From contig KN834863.1 of the NCBI GenBank assembly GCA_000827265.1, positions 65,859 through 129,858 on the forward strand: 64,000 nucleotides of DNA. Reading direction: 5' to 3'. Position 1 is the stretch's first letter. The number at the start of each line of letters is the position of its first letter. Shown here one piece after another: positions 44,498 through 55,719 of this stretch. The notes beneath the pieces are model-generated. The model was given only the letters and a program-made list of their open reading frames with translations, had not been told where the DNA came from and made no database searches. A program made the translations under genes and the position numbers. This DNA is from Collybiopsis luxurians FD-317 M1 (lineage: Eukaryota > Basidiomycota > Agaricomycetes > Agaricales > Omphalotaceae).

Positions 44498-45585
44498 AGC
44501 TGAAAGAAAATTTCCTGAATCGAATTAGTTATGCCTAGCTACGCGTCAGTACATAAATCAATGAATTCCGTTCCATGCTCGTACGTGTAACAATCAGTCC
44601 GGAAGCTTCGCGGCTGGATATGGAACTCGGTTTTTCGGAGTATCGAGTGGGGTATGAGACGGAGTTTCCGATAACATTGGGGCATGGTAAAGCCTGTAGA
44701 ATACGATGAGTATATGGCATAGACATGAATGGAGGTTACTTACTGTAGACGTCGACCGTTTCTGTCGTAGTCATTCCATTTTCGTACTACGAGTTGGATC
44801 AAAATTTCATGACAATTCAGCCCCGGAGCTGAGAGAGTTGAGGCACATCGACCGATCGCGAGCTAGTTGTATATATATAATTTCTTGAGCTGAATACTCG
44901 ATCCGAGCAGATAAGGGCAACGAGCAAATGAGGGGAAGACGCGTCGGCGAAACAGCAATGCAGCGAGCAAAAGTTGAGTTTCAGAGTTGGGACTGGACTG
45001 ATAATTCCAAATGAGTAAGACTGTAATAAATATAGCAGTTGTTATCTGAAGCAAATGGGCAGCTCGTCTACGGTGTTCTTATGGTGGGGGTCGCTGTGAC
45101 CGACGCTGAGCTCGAGAGCGCCGTTCACGTTCTCGTGACTTTAGCGCTCGCAGCTGCGGCCTGCCTTCAACCTCGGTAACCTCTCGAATGTTCGTTCCGA
45201 CCAGAGATCGCAATGTCTCTCAATAGAAGGATTGTTTGACAAGACTGCTGGCTGCTGGCTGGGCTCAAACTTAACTCGGGCATCCACAATGCAACGGATT
45301 TGGCACGGAGCCATTGTGATTGGCTGTCGGAAACCAACCGTGAATCAGTTCCTGTTGCATCAATTCCTGTCAATGCTCCTGCTGACAGGCTAAGCCCAAT
45401 TTATCCATACATTCATTCATAATTATTCACCCTTTCGTCCAGTTTTGTCCTCAGTAATCGATGAAGAAGTGTTAATCTTCCGGACTTTGTCGTGGGGTAT
45501 ATAAACCCAGGCCCCTCTCTCCGTTCTTCACTTCACAAAACAGCTTCTCTCAACTCGACTCTCATCGATTACAACTTGAATCAAC
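44498..45585. other. divergent promoter region, no gene
   Basis: It separates the minus-strand reductase from the plus-strand SDR. No open frame has motifs. Confidence 0.5.
45498..45505 (+). promoter_or_regulatory. TATA box of the SDR gene
   Basis: TATATAAA lies 81 bp upstream of the ATG at 45586, followed by a CT-rich leader. Good fungal core-promoter geometry. Confidence 0.6.
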
Positions 45586-46685
45586 ATGAAAGTTTTAGTT
45601 CTTGGGTGCGTACTCATTTTCGCGACGCGTTTACCTGTGTGTTACTGATGGCCCGCGTTTCTTAGTGCATCTGGCTTCATCGGTCTCCCAGCTGCTCAAG
45701 CTCTCGTTCGCGCTGGACATTTGGTCTACGGACTAACTCGTTCCCATGAAAAAGCCAAACAATTGGCTGGGGAAGAAAGTGTGTTGGTCCTATCCACTCC
45801 AATCTTTACAGAGCTAACCTGCATCCTTCACTTCCCTCCACCAGTCATCCCAATCGTCGGCGAAATCAGCAACCCTACTCCTTGGGTCGAGATTGTCAAA
45901 GACCTCGACATAGTCATCGATGCCGTAGGCGGCACTGCGGACGTCAAAATGCTCTCCCAAAGCACCCTCGAAGCCGTCTCCAAAACAGCCCAAGCCACCC
46001 GCCCGCCTCACGCCCCCAAACTCAACTACATCTACACATCCGGCACCTGGGTGCACGGGGACAACCGTACGGAAGTCGTCACCGATACAACACCCCTTCG
46101 TAACCCCGCAGAGCTCGTCGCGTGGCGTCCTGCGCAAGAACAACGAACCATCCACGACCCAGTCCTCAACGGGATCGTTATTCGACCGGGACTGCTCTAT
46201 GGACGCGGAGGATCCCTGATTGCTCCGCTATTCCAGAGCGCCGCGGATGGTCTTGTTAGCTGGCCTGGTACCCCCGGAGGGCGATACGCGCTCATCCACA
46301 CCGACGATTTGGCAGACATGTATGTTCTTGCGTGCGAAAAGGCTGCTCTTGTCGGAGGCGTCATTTTCGATGCTGTAAACGAGTTCTCCGAGTCAGCGGA
46401 TGATGTTCTCAGCGCACTTGTTAAGGTTTCTGGTGCAAAGGGATACGAATACAGGAAGCCTGGCAACTGTGAGTAGCTCACGTTCTCCCCCCCCCCAGGC
46501 GTGAAGATGTTTGCTTATATTTTACTAATTTTCTTCATCATGTAGTGTACGAAGTCGCCCTTGGCACAACTTCCCTCATTCGTCCATACCTCGCTCGTAC
46601 CCTCCTTGGTTGGCAGCCCAGGAAGCCTGGCCTTGTTGACGGTCTCTCCGTTTACTACGCTGCCTGGAAAGCTTTGAACCACTAA
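45586..46685 (+). CDS. NAD(P)-dependent epimerase/reductase-like SDR (atypical)
   Basis: Four exons (45586-45605, 45666-45778, 45845-46468, 46546-46685) encode ~298 aa. The N terminus MKVLVLGASGFIGLPAAQAL is the G-x-x-G-x-x-G Rossmann motif. IDAVGGTADV, YIYTSGTWVHG, VIRPGLLYGRGGS and YALIHTDDLADMYVLACE are blocks typical of the NmrA/dihydroflavonol-reductase-like SDR group. A classical Y-x3-K is not obvious, so catalysis may be atypical. It probably reduces or isomerises a small carbonyl or sugar-nucleotide substrate in the cytosol. It is adjacent to and divergent from the A-T-R reductase, which supports a shared pathway but does not prove it. Confidence 0.88.
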
Positions 46686-47121
46686 TCCCCTCCCCGCCGA
46701 TCCTCGAATTCACGCTTTTTCATTCATCCTAAAGGAACACTCGAATATGTACATAAGTAGTTGTGTACTAGCAGTTGTAAAATGGCATGTATAACATAAA
46801 TAAAATTTAAAAAAATAGACTTGAACATATGAATGTACCTACTTCGCAAGCCGAAAACACGTGTAGAGCGTTGGTTGAGTGGCTGCAAGACACAATTCAG
46901 CTTCCCTTGAATGGTGCATGAGGAGATACAAGTGCCTGAGTCGAGTACTTACATTGAAAGAGACTGGGCAGCTTGATCATGTTACTGCGTCGGAAAAAGC
47001 AAGGGTTCATGGATCTCAGATATGTAACAACTCAATGGCAACTTCGTATCGAAGGGGTGCGTTGCCTTTTCTTGCTAATTGGACCGCAGTAGACTTACCA
47101 GTATTCTTTTTTCCAATCTAG
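46686..47121. other. intergenic, no gene
   Basis: The 3' UTR of the SDR gene (AATAAAATTTAAAA near 46795) and unremarkable sequence up to the reductase fragment. Confidence 0.45.
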
Positions 47122-47484
47122 TCTTTGTCGTGGATGCCTGTGAACCGCGCAGCATCAGTCATCATCGAACTCTTGTTTTCGACCGGTTTCCGACCCATAT
47201 ATCACCTAGAAAATCCTTCTCGACAATCATGGGCAAGCGCGCCGGACGGACTAGCTGCGATCTTTGGATCAAAAGATGCACCCCTTCCTATTATCCCGTT
47301 CAAGGATTGGCTAGATCGTGCGCGCGTTCTTAGGGAGGATCCTAGCTACAACTATGCGTTGAAAGTGATGCATTTCTTGGAGCGGGATTTTATTCGGATG
47401 GCTTCTGGAACGGTGATCCTTCGAACGGCCGAGTCGAAGTTGGATTCTCCAACGCTGCTGAGGAGTACGTACTACGTCTCTTGA
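47122..47484 (+). pseudogene. orphan C-terminal fragment of a thioester-reductase (PKS/NRPS-like R domain)
   Basis: After a splice-acceptor-like TTTTTTCCAATCTAG the frame reads SWMPVNRAASVIIELLF, FRPIYHLENPSRQSWA, PLPIIPFKDWLDRARVL and ALKVMHFLERDFIRMASG. This is the typical last ~110 residues of R domains ending fungal PKS/NRPS-like proteins. Nothing upstream encodes the rest of the domain. It therefore looks like a leftover of a second reductase-type synthase gene beside the intact one. Confidence 0.6.
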
Positions 47485-47912
47485 TAAGAGACATTTGGAG
47501 TATGTTGCGTATTGGAGGAAACAGAAGTTCCTCGCCTAGAGGTAATATATTAGAAAGTTTATTTTTCTCGTAGATCTAAAGAGGTGTTCCAATATGTACC
47601 GTATTACTCGAATATTCTCACTGCTGTTGCATCGAAAGCCCGGCGCCTAGCATCGATATGCTTGACGCCCAAGGTGCTCACGAGCGTCTGAAATTATTTT
47701 CCTACTTGTTCAAAACCCTCTCAAAACTCCGAAAACCTCTTTCCGAAATTTCTCTGCCTAGCTCCAGCTTCAAGAAATGTCCGAAAGAGATCCAAGCCTA
47801 AAACCGCAGGCTGAAGGGATCCAATTCTCAATATATGTACCGCAAATGACACTGAGCTTCCAAGTATTCCCAGCAAGTTGCAAACCTCTTTCACATATTC
47901 CGTCAATTTGCC
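47485..47912. other. intergenic, no gene
   Basis: No supported coding frame. It serves as the promoter region of the SDR at 47913. Confidence 0.45.
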
Positions 47913-48783
47913 ATGTCCCTAACTGGAAAAGCCGCCATCATCACCGGCTCCTCGCGCTCCATCGGTGCTGAAATTGCTATCCAACTCGCCAATGAAGGAG
48001 CCCTAGTCGTGGTCAACTATGCCGGCAATGCAGAAGCCGCAGAGGCCGTCGTGCAAACCATTAACTCTAAGGGTGTCGGAAAGGCTATCGCGTTTAAAGC
48101 TGATGTAGGCACCATATCTGGCTCTCAAGCACTTCTCGATGCCGCTCTTAGGGAGTTTGGACGTCTTGATATCCTAGTACTAAATGCGGGCATTATGGGC
48201 AGCAAAACTATTGCAGACGTTGACGAAGCGTTCTTCGACGCTCATTTCACTTTGAACGTCAAAGGCCCACTATTTCTTGTCAAGGCTGCGGTACCCTTTA
48301 TGACTGAAGGTCTGCTTTTCTTTTCTGTTTGAATGTGTCATGACACACGCTTACAATGGGGTTTAAAGGTGGCCGTATCATCTTTCTTTCCACCTCTCTC
48401 ACAGTCGCGTCCACCGTCCTTCCAAACGCTGTCGTGTACGTAGCCTCGAAAGGAGCGATCGAGCAGGCCGCTCGCTCGCTAGCAAAGGATCTTGGTTCGC
48501 GAGGTATCACCGTGAACGTTGTCTCACCTGGCCCAACAGATACACCACTCTTCCGTGCGGGCAAAAACGAACAGGTGATCAACTTCATTGCGGGGCTCAA
48601 TCCGTCAAAAAGAATCGGGAGGTCGGAAGATATAGCTCCAGTTGTCGCATTTCTCGCCAGTCCTGCTGCGGGATGGGTAAATGGGCAAAACATCCGGGTG
48701 AATGGGGTAAGTCGAGTCGAGTTTGGACCTTCATTTCTGGGTGATACACTGACATTGACCTTTCTCAGGGCTTCACTGTATGA
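47913..48783 (+). CDS. classical short-chain dehydrogenase/reductase (FabG-like)
   Basis: Three exons (47913-48309, 48369-48706, 48769-48783) give ~249 aa ending VNGGFTV. AAIITGSSRSIGAEIA is the TGxxxxIG cofactor motif, LVLNAG is the NAG motif, and YVASKGAIEQAARS carries catalytic Tyr and Lys, with Ser in FLSTSLTVAST. All residues of a working classical SDR are present, with a preference for NADP(H) suggested by SSRS. It probably reduces a ketone; the substrate is unknown. It follows the reductase fragment in the same orientation. Confidence 0.9.
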
Positions 48784-49082
48784 AATATCGTAGGTAGTTC
48801 AGTAGTCTAGAACTGTTGTATTACTGTCGCGCACGATTTTACATTCTTGTGCATACTGTACCGACATTCGACAAGATTGTGATTCGAGTCGAGGAATATC
48901 CGTTGAAATACAGAAGAACTCAGTACCACGGTACCTGAACCGATAAGTTGGGGTCGCGGAGTTTGTGGTGGCTTTAAGTCCGCTCGGGAAGTCAGTGGTG
49001 CTGCTAACCTCAGAGATGATCCTACTTAAAAACCTGGCCTTGTTCCTGGATTAATCGTTTGTCTGCTACCTAAGTAGAAGAG

Positions 49083-49586
49083 ATGATTACTCATATTGGT
49101 TCGTTCTCTTCTTCGAGACTTCAATAGCAACTTTCAATGATTTTTTTGGTTGTTGTTGGCTCTTAGTTTTCGTCAAATTCACTCCTGGCTCTACTGAAGA
49201 GCAGAAGAAGAAATGGAGGATAGAGATTGCAGCTCTGAAAGACAAGATACCTACAATCAAGAACCTCATTGTTGGAGACAAAGTCGGGGTGCCTAGAGGA
49301 CCAGTTTTGGACGGCGGATGGGAGGATGGTAAGTCATAGGCCCGGGCATACCTTTCAGTGTTCACGATGCTCCCAAATTGAAGTTGATACTGATCAAACC
49401 CATAGCTGCACTTGTCATGTTCGACACTGAAGAAGAATACCGAGCGTATGTGACTACCGACGCGCACGCCGCATACAAGGCAGCCACCGCTGGCATTGTC
49501 GGAGGTACGTAGTCGGCAGATCTCTCTCGATATTCTCCAATGCTAATAGACTGGTAGATAAGCTCATCTATAACATTCAGTCTTGA
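49083..49586 (+). CDS. stress-responsive A/B-barrel (Dabb) domain protein
   Basis: Four small exons (49083-49098, 49167-49328, 49406-49504, 49558-49586) encode ~101 aa: MITHIVFVKFTPGSTEEQKK, then KIPTIKNLIVGDKVG, ALVMFDTEEEYRAYVTTDAH, ending DKLIYNIQS. This is the complete ferredoxin-like Dabb fold with the HIV-x-FKF start and the Y-x-H-like YVTTDAH. The family includes dimeric polyketide cyclases (olivetolic acid cyclase) and proteins of unknown role. Its place near an adenylate-forming reductase and SDRs makes a cyclase role worth testing, but nothing here proves it. It is too fragmented by introns for ORF-based calling. Confidence 0.82.
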
Positions 49587-49701
49587 TATTTAGATGGTGC
49601 ATTTCAAGTATTTCATATGTAGTAGTAAAGATCAAAATGAAGTACAATCCATAGCGAGGTGAACAACTTATTGTTTCGAATGAGCATCCTACAAAAAATA
49701 T

Positions 49702-50730
49702 CTATTTGACCAGTCGTCGGTAAACAAAGAATCCTGTACCAAGGATGGTAGCATAGCTTAGATACTTCACGCCAGTGAAAACTAGCTTCACCTGTAAAGA
49801 AGAATTTATTAGTAAGAACCTGGGCAGGACTTCGAATATACTCACCCTATCGAAGAAGTCCCATCGAGTTCCGTCGCCCTCGTCTAGACGTGTTATTGTC
49901 GAAGAACGTATCGCGCGATTTTCAGCGGGCACATAGGTCGACCAACGTGGTGAGACAATTATCTTTTGAGGATGGGAAAGATTCTCTCTTAGATCATAAT
50001 TGACGAATGGATATGCTGCACATATGCACGAGTGAGATTCAATGGAAATACGCGAAAGGTATACCGAGTATCTCCAGAAGCAGGTCATTGCAGACAGTCA
50101 CAGCGCTATCGACATCATCCGTGGTGTACGATAAGAAGGGCTCCTTGGCGTAGATATAAAATGCAGATAACGGGCCCTGCGTAAGGAAAAAAATGTCGGT
50201 AACTTCCAGGAAAGGTTCGTCCAAAAGTGGAGTTCACCCTTGGCGAATATAGTCCACAGCCGTTTCAGGAGAAGAAACTGGGGCTAATAGTATTTCAGAG
50301 CGGCCAACGGCTGCAAGGGAAGGTTTCCTGAAATGCAAAATCAGACTTACATTCGACGCCTGAATCGTCTAAAGACAAACCCGTTGACGAGCTCGAAGAT
50401 GCGAATTGGACTATCACTGAAGAGCCTCATTCCCGACGCTCCGATACCATTTGCAGGATCCTTAAGTTGCTTGCCGCCGGATCTTGGGAAATGAAACGCT
50501 AGTGCATCACGTAGGGAAAAGCAAAACGCCGAGTAAACAGAAAAATCGACGAACATCAAACCTGGAGCGAGAGGTGCTTAGCCGTTGAAAGCCGGTTTAG
50601 CACGGACCAGAGTCTTTGCAGCGCAGCTTACGTCTCCAGACCCATGGATATACATCAGAGACGGAGACGACGGCGAAGATACAACGTCTCGAAGATGTAA
50701 CGAACCAGAAGACGATACAGCGAGCCCCAT
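49702..50730 (-). CDS. unrecognised multi-exon gene, possibly damaged
   Basis: From ATG 50730 (MGLAVSSSGSLHLRDVVSSP) the exons include FVDFSVYSAFCFSLRDALAF, PSLAAVGRSEILLAPVSSPE, SAFYIYAKEPFLSYTTDDVD, PHPQKIIVSPRWST-like and RWDFFDRVKLVFTGVKYL, ending VYRRLVK at 49702. The last three junctions keep phase (EIL | AYPFVNYDLREN; FDR | VKLVF). Two upstream junctions (near 50570 and 50240) are one or two bases out of phase with the visible GT-AG sites. Either I chose wrong sites or the gene carries indels. The last segment could be a membrane anchor. Family unknown. The Helentron derivative at 50787 lies only 57 bp upstream of the start. Confidence 0.45.
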
Positions 50731-50786
50731 GATAGCTGGGGAAGTGGTATTTGAGAATTCGGGCACAGGATTGTTCACATCAACTA

Positions 50787-52001
50787 CTAGTGGGATGGGC
50801 CATCGCGCTTTGCGCGTGGCATGTACGAGTCCGGACACTTATGCGATAAAAGCTGTATTTACAAAGTATACACACTATATACTACATGTATTCAATACTG
50901 GAGTTACACAACAACGCCTTGGTTCATAAATGCTATCACATCTTCCACATATCGCCCACCTCATTGATTTCCCAAATGTTATTGCCGAAGTCAATTGTGC
51001 TGATGCAGTAACTTGATGTCCATGCTAATGTAGCTGTTCCACATCCTTTCAAGAGAATGCGACTGGTCATGAAGCAAGGCATTCAAATTGTGGCAGATAG
51101 ACTGGGAGAACATGACAGGAGTGGAAAAAGATTTGAACCATCACATGAGATGTCAACATGGGTCACATTGCTTCAGCTGCGCGGCATGCTGCCTCAGGAC
51201 TTCAAAGTCTCAGTCAGGCGAGAATGAGAGTTCACCATGAACACATTAGTATTTACCACTCGAGTACCATGCTTACCCAGATTGAAAGTGGGTAGATACT
51301 TAGCACTAATTTTTTCAAGTCCATCTCATCTTTCAAAGAGCTCATCATAAATTCCTTGTATGCACAAGGTGAGAGAGTAATTGATACACTCTCAGTGAGA
51401 ATCTCTATGCTTCATTATGCAAGAGCTAACATACAGTGTCTATTGAATACTACCAGGACTTACAAGCATGAGAAAGGGTTTGAAACAAGAGTTCTGTGTC
51501 TAGTCTTGGAAACTCGACACTACATGTTTTGAAACAGTGTATGTGCGCCGAGAAAAAATGTGCATTCAGTATAACTGACCAGCGACAGAGCTCACAAAGC
51601 TGTTGCAATGATTCTGACTGCTCACCCATATTGACAATTACTATGACTGTGTCGTGACTACAGAGGTCTACCGTCATTGTGACTGCATGGTAAGATTACA
51701 ATCATACTGATTGTTTTTGACCGCAATGATTGTCTGACTCAATCGGTATGATCGTAATCACTTCCCACAGTGTAAGGGAGAGGACATACATCAAGTCAAA
51801 AAGCATCAAAGAGAGGAAATGACAGAGAAGAACAGCAATGAAGAGGAGAACATTTGAAAAAGGAAAACAATGGTGGTGGTCAGGAAGTCACAGAAAGTGA
51901 CATGTCCATATATGGGGATAAAACTTGGGTATAGAGAGGATTGTGGGAAAAAGGACAAACTGGCCATAAGGATGATTCCTTCATTTCATTCCAGACTTGT
52001 A
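50787..52001 (-). mobile_element. 1.2-kb Helentron deletion derivative
   Basis: The 5' end at 52001 (TACAAGTCTGGAATG) and ~200 bp of 5' region (TTTATCCCCATATATGGACATG) match the big element. The 3' end at 50787 has the identical subterminal motif and CGCGC-AAA-GCGCG hairpin ending CTAG then T. Just inside the 3' end the last ~14 codons of the MYND gene survive (VIAFMNQGVVV against MIAFMNNGIVF). The middle (51000-51790) is unrelated to what I can recognise. It is non-autonomous. Confidence 0.78.
51692..51761. repeat. imperfect inverted repeat inside the Helentron derivative
   Basis: GATTACAATCATACTGATTG pairs with a downstream inverted copy (CAATCGGTATGATCGTAATC) at about 17 of 20 positions, around a 30-nt loop. 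Possibly a minute foldback insertion. Confidence 0.5.
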
Positions 52002-53239
52002 ATGAAGAATGCAGAATGATCCAGGAAGTGAGGAAGGAGAGAAGAGAGCAACTTGTAGATGGCAGGAGATCCTGTCTGGTTCATATGTGAGAACATGCAC
52101 TGTCGGGACATGGATAGTATTCAAAATTAACACAGAAATGTTCCCGGCAGCTAATGTTGTAATCATGGGCAGCAAAAGAGAACTGTAAGGATCTAGGGAA
52201 TTACTGTTGATGTCCGTCCAATGTCTTGGAAAAAATACTCACAAGCAGAATGGGATTTGATTGCAACAATTCCAGCAGGATAAGATCGTGAAGACTGTAG
52301 TCTGAAAGCCGAAAAGCTCAAAACAATGGTTTGTTGCATTGAATCAATTGAGCAACCTCCTCTTTTGCCGACTGCAAGATGAGGGAATGTTCAAGTAGGA
52401 TCTCGGCTCTATTCTGACAGTTGTCTTGGGGAGTGACCCAGCCTTGAATCACTTGCAACAGATACTTAGGCGTGACTCACCTTGCATGGCGATTGAAATA
52501 AATTTATCTGCATTCTTCTGGACCAGGTCTTTTTCTTGTTATGAGACTGTTCCGTATTAGATATCTGTTGGCTCAACACACCACGTATCCCTTCTATCTT
52601 CTTCTGTCTCCACTCAAGTGGTTGAGTGAACCCAGTTTCAAATGCAGCTTTGAGAACCGTAAAGATTTTCTGAAAAAGGGTGTCAGCATATTGTTTGAAA
52701 TGTGTCACTTGCAGACTAGCCCTGTTCGAAGCTTCCCTAGCTCTCCCCCCCCACTCCCCAATCACGTGAGAAATCACATGATATCCTAAATTTACTCATT
52801 TTTACTGTTGAACAAAGTTCAAGTTCAACTTTGCATTCACCAATAAAGTCATTACATTCTCAGTAAATAAACTAGAAGGTTAACTACTTGAGTCTTGAGT
52901 ACCGTGAGCAAAAAGTGAGGGTTTTGTAGAGTCGCACCTCCTCGGACATGTTCGGACCATGTGCCGAGCATGTCGCTGCCCATCATTTCCAGCACACTGC
53001 CCTTGCTACTCACTTGCTGATATCTGTAGGCTCATCCCTGCCCAATCCCCATTATTCCCACTTCCCGCTCACTACTCCCACCTCCTGCCCACTGTCCCTG
53101 CCTCTACTTACTTTTTGTCCGGACTTTTTGCCTCCTTAGTAAGTAATAAATATAATACATGCACATAATTATTAGAAATGACCTAGTCTGGCAATTATCC
53201 ATTCCAGTCTGTTCCTTTGAGTTCATCTACAGTGTGTAA
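52002..53239. other. transposon-rich sequence, no gene
   Basis: No recognisable coding frame. 52990-53132 is an inverted copy of 54273-54421. Polypyrimidine/purine-rich tracts flank it. Confidence 0.4.
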
Positions 53240-54172
53240 CATCAGGAAAAGTACCTTAAGCCCAGGCAAATACAGAAAGCCTGAGGGTGCCCAGGAAAAT
53301 GGCCAAATCCTAGGAACCCTCAGGCACTCTCAGGTACTCCAAGTTGCTTAGGTTGCTTAGGCTTCTCAGGTTTTGGGCCAATTCCTAGGCTCCCTGGAAG
53401 ATGTTTGAAAATAACCTGAGAGTCCCTGAGGGCTTCCTGGGGCTCCCTGGGGCTCCCTGAGGATCCCAGGAGCAGAAATATTCTAAATGCTATAAATCAT
53501 GCAAAATTACATTGCAAATATACAGTTATGCATTATTCTTGTGTAAATGTACAACCAGAACATTGATTTGGTGAGAATTATGCAGAGGTTTTCACTTTTT
53601 TCATGAATCACATGATGAGCTCACTGTGAACTGTCTACAATCAAAAAATTTTCCCATGGTCCAAACATGCACAATATTATTATAACTTATTGTATATATA
53701 CTATGTACATATGTATAGGCATTGTACTATACAAATACACTGTGCTCAAGTATATAAAGTCAATACAGAGCTTACATTAGTATAATAAACTGTACTTAAA
53801 GTATAATAACTGACTAGTAAAACTGAAGTAATAGGTAACAATAAACCATTACAGCTATATAATAAAATACAATACTACAGTACATTAAAAGCTCTACAAG
53901 AGTAGGATATACAGAGTAGAAGAACAGATGAAAGTATATTTTATTATTTCACATTTATATATTGAAGCCTTAGGACACCTGAAAGATCCTCAGGGATCTT
54001 CAGAGCAGCCTCAGGGATCCCCAGGGACTCTCAGGCTCCACAGGATTTGGGGGGTGTCCCTTGGCATCCTGGGCAGCCTATGCAGCCCAGGACTCCTGAG
54101 AAGCCTCAAACTGCCTGAGGACAACCCATAACAACCCATATGTGCCTGGGCTATAGGGCCTTTTTCCTGATG
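53240..54172 (-). mobile_element. CATCAGG-ended DNA element, copy C (both ends present)
   Basis: The 933-bp unit starts CATCAGGAAAAGTACCTTAA and ends with the inverted terminus (CATCAGGAAAAAGGCCCTAT read from the right). The TIRs are about 30 bp with a few differences. The body matches copies A and B in inverted orientation and lacks both the hAT MITE and the tRNA-like insertion, giving the empty sites. Target duplication is unclear (AA/AA at most). Non-coding; superfamily undetermined. Confidence 0.75.
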
Positions 54173-54413
54173 AAGTTACATGCAGCAAATAGCTTGTCAT
54201 TGAGTTATTTCAAAGTGTTGGAGATGATACATTGTGTATAATAGTCAATAATAGTCTGTTCATTACATAATTGGGCAAAAGTCCAGACAAGAGGTGGGGA
54301 CAGTGGACAGGAGGTGGGAGTAGTGAGCGGGAAGTGGGGACAATGGGGATCAATCATCAGACTGGAATCAGCCTGCAGAGATCAGCAAGTGAGTAGCGAG
54401 GGCAGTTGGGCAG

Positions 54414-55430
54414 CAGTGTTCGCCTTAAGGCCTTGGGGTTAATTAACTTAAGGCCAATGTTAACATGGTTAATTAACCCTTAAGGGTAAAGCCACGTGAT
54501 ATCCACAATAGCAGAACAAGTGCTCATTTTCACTTTAACTATCAGCAATGTGCACAAAAGGTGACCTGTGGGACTTCTTCTACAAAGGAGGAAAAGCAGA
54601 ATCAGAGCCACTATAAAGCATACTGCCTTGGATGCTTAAAGTTTCATGCTCCAGACTACATTAGATCTCAATATCAGCTTGACATTTGCACAGTCAATGG
54701 AGGATCTTGGTTTAAACAAGGTACACATCAATCTATTACTTTGAATTACTTATAGATACTGCTATAGCATGCAAGAGTGCTGGATCTGTACTTGGGAAAA
54801 AGGATTCCATGATTGCACACATTCTTGGTGGAAAGAAGCCATGTCAGCATGCAGGAGAGAGGGCAAAAAAGTCAGCTGAGGAGCTGCAGGGCAAATCCAG
54901 GAATGGTTCAAAGAAGAGAGGTAGAGCTGATAATAGTGAAGATGATGTAGAGGAGTATGTGGAAGCAGAGAGCTCAAAGAAGAGACAGTTTCTCAAGCGA
55001 GCTGAAAAGAAACAAAGCACACTGGAAGGTCACATCTTTAAGGGGATTGCAATTCCTTTCAGCAACAAAGAAATGGACCTTATTGCCACTCAATTTCTCC
55101 ATGCCACCCTCTCTGCAAACCTCCCATTCCACTGGGTCAAGAACCTTGAAGTGATCAAGCTATTTCTGATGTTTTGCTCCCGTGCCGGTGATGTTGTGCC
55201 ATCTGCCAAGAAATTATCAACAACTATACTCACAAAGGAGGATGACCATGTTTGCAAGGAGGTTAAAAGATGGGTTAGCAAAAAAGATGTGGTATTGATG
55301 TATGTGCCCAGTTTTTTTCAGTATATCTTGTGAGAAGCTGCGATGCTATAAAGGATGTGACAAAGAAGTCATTAACTGGCATTAATATTTTGCATGATTT
55401 CAAGGTAACAAAAGGAATTTTTGCTGCTTC
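54414..55430 (+). pseudogene. hAT transposase remnant with N-terminal zinc finger
   Basis: A hAT-like terminus CAGTGTTCGCC at 54414 precedes coding exons. The first (HYKAYCLGCLKFHA...) joins through a 35-nt intron to DTAIACKSAGSVLGKKDSMI, with a BED-like Cys/His set. It continues KQSTLEGHIFKGIAIPFSNK, PFHWVKNLEVIKLFLMFCSR and STTILTKEDDHVCKEVKRWV. The frame breaks after KKDVVL and the sequence ends near LTGINILHDFK, well before the catalytic hATC region. It is 3' truncated where a CATCAGC-ended fragment abuts. Confidence 0.65.
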
Positions 55431-55560
55431 ATCAGCAAAGTTACCTTTAGCCCAGGCTGCCCAGAGACACCTCCCAAATCCTGGGCAGCTCTGAGGTGCT
55501 CTGAAGTCTCTGGACATCTTTGGGCATCTCTGAGAGCAACTGGAAAGCTCTGATGATAGT
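55428..55560. repeat. short relative of the CATCAGG family
   Basis: It starts TCATCAGCAAAGTTACCTTT then AGCCCAGGC, close to the right terminus of copies B and C, and has the same CTGAGG-like body for ~130 bp. The other end is not clear. It truncates the hAT remnant. Confidence 0.4.
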
Positions 55561-55719
55561 TGCTTCAACCTAAGTTTTTTGTTTTCTTTTATGAGTAAAT
55601 CACTCAGCAACTAAGACAGTACCAAAGTTTCTACACCCAAGGTCCAGTTTTCTGAGAGCCATGGCCTCTGACTCAGACATAGAGAAGCAGATACCTCAGT
55701 GTCATGAACATGCCAAAAG

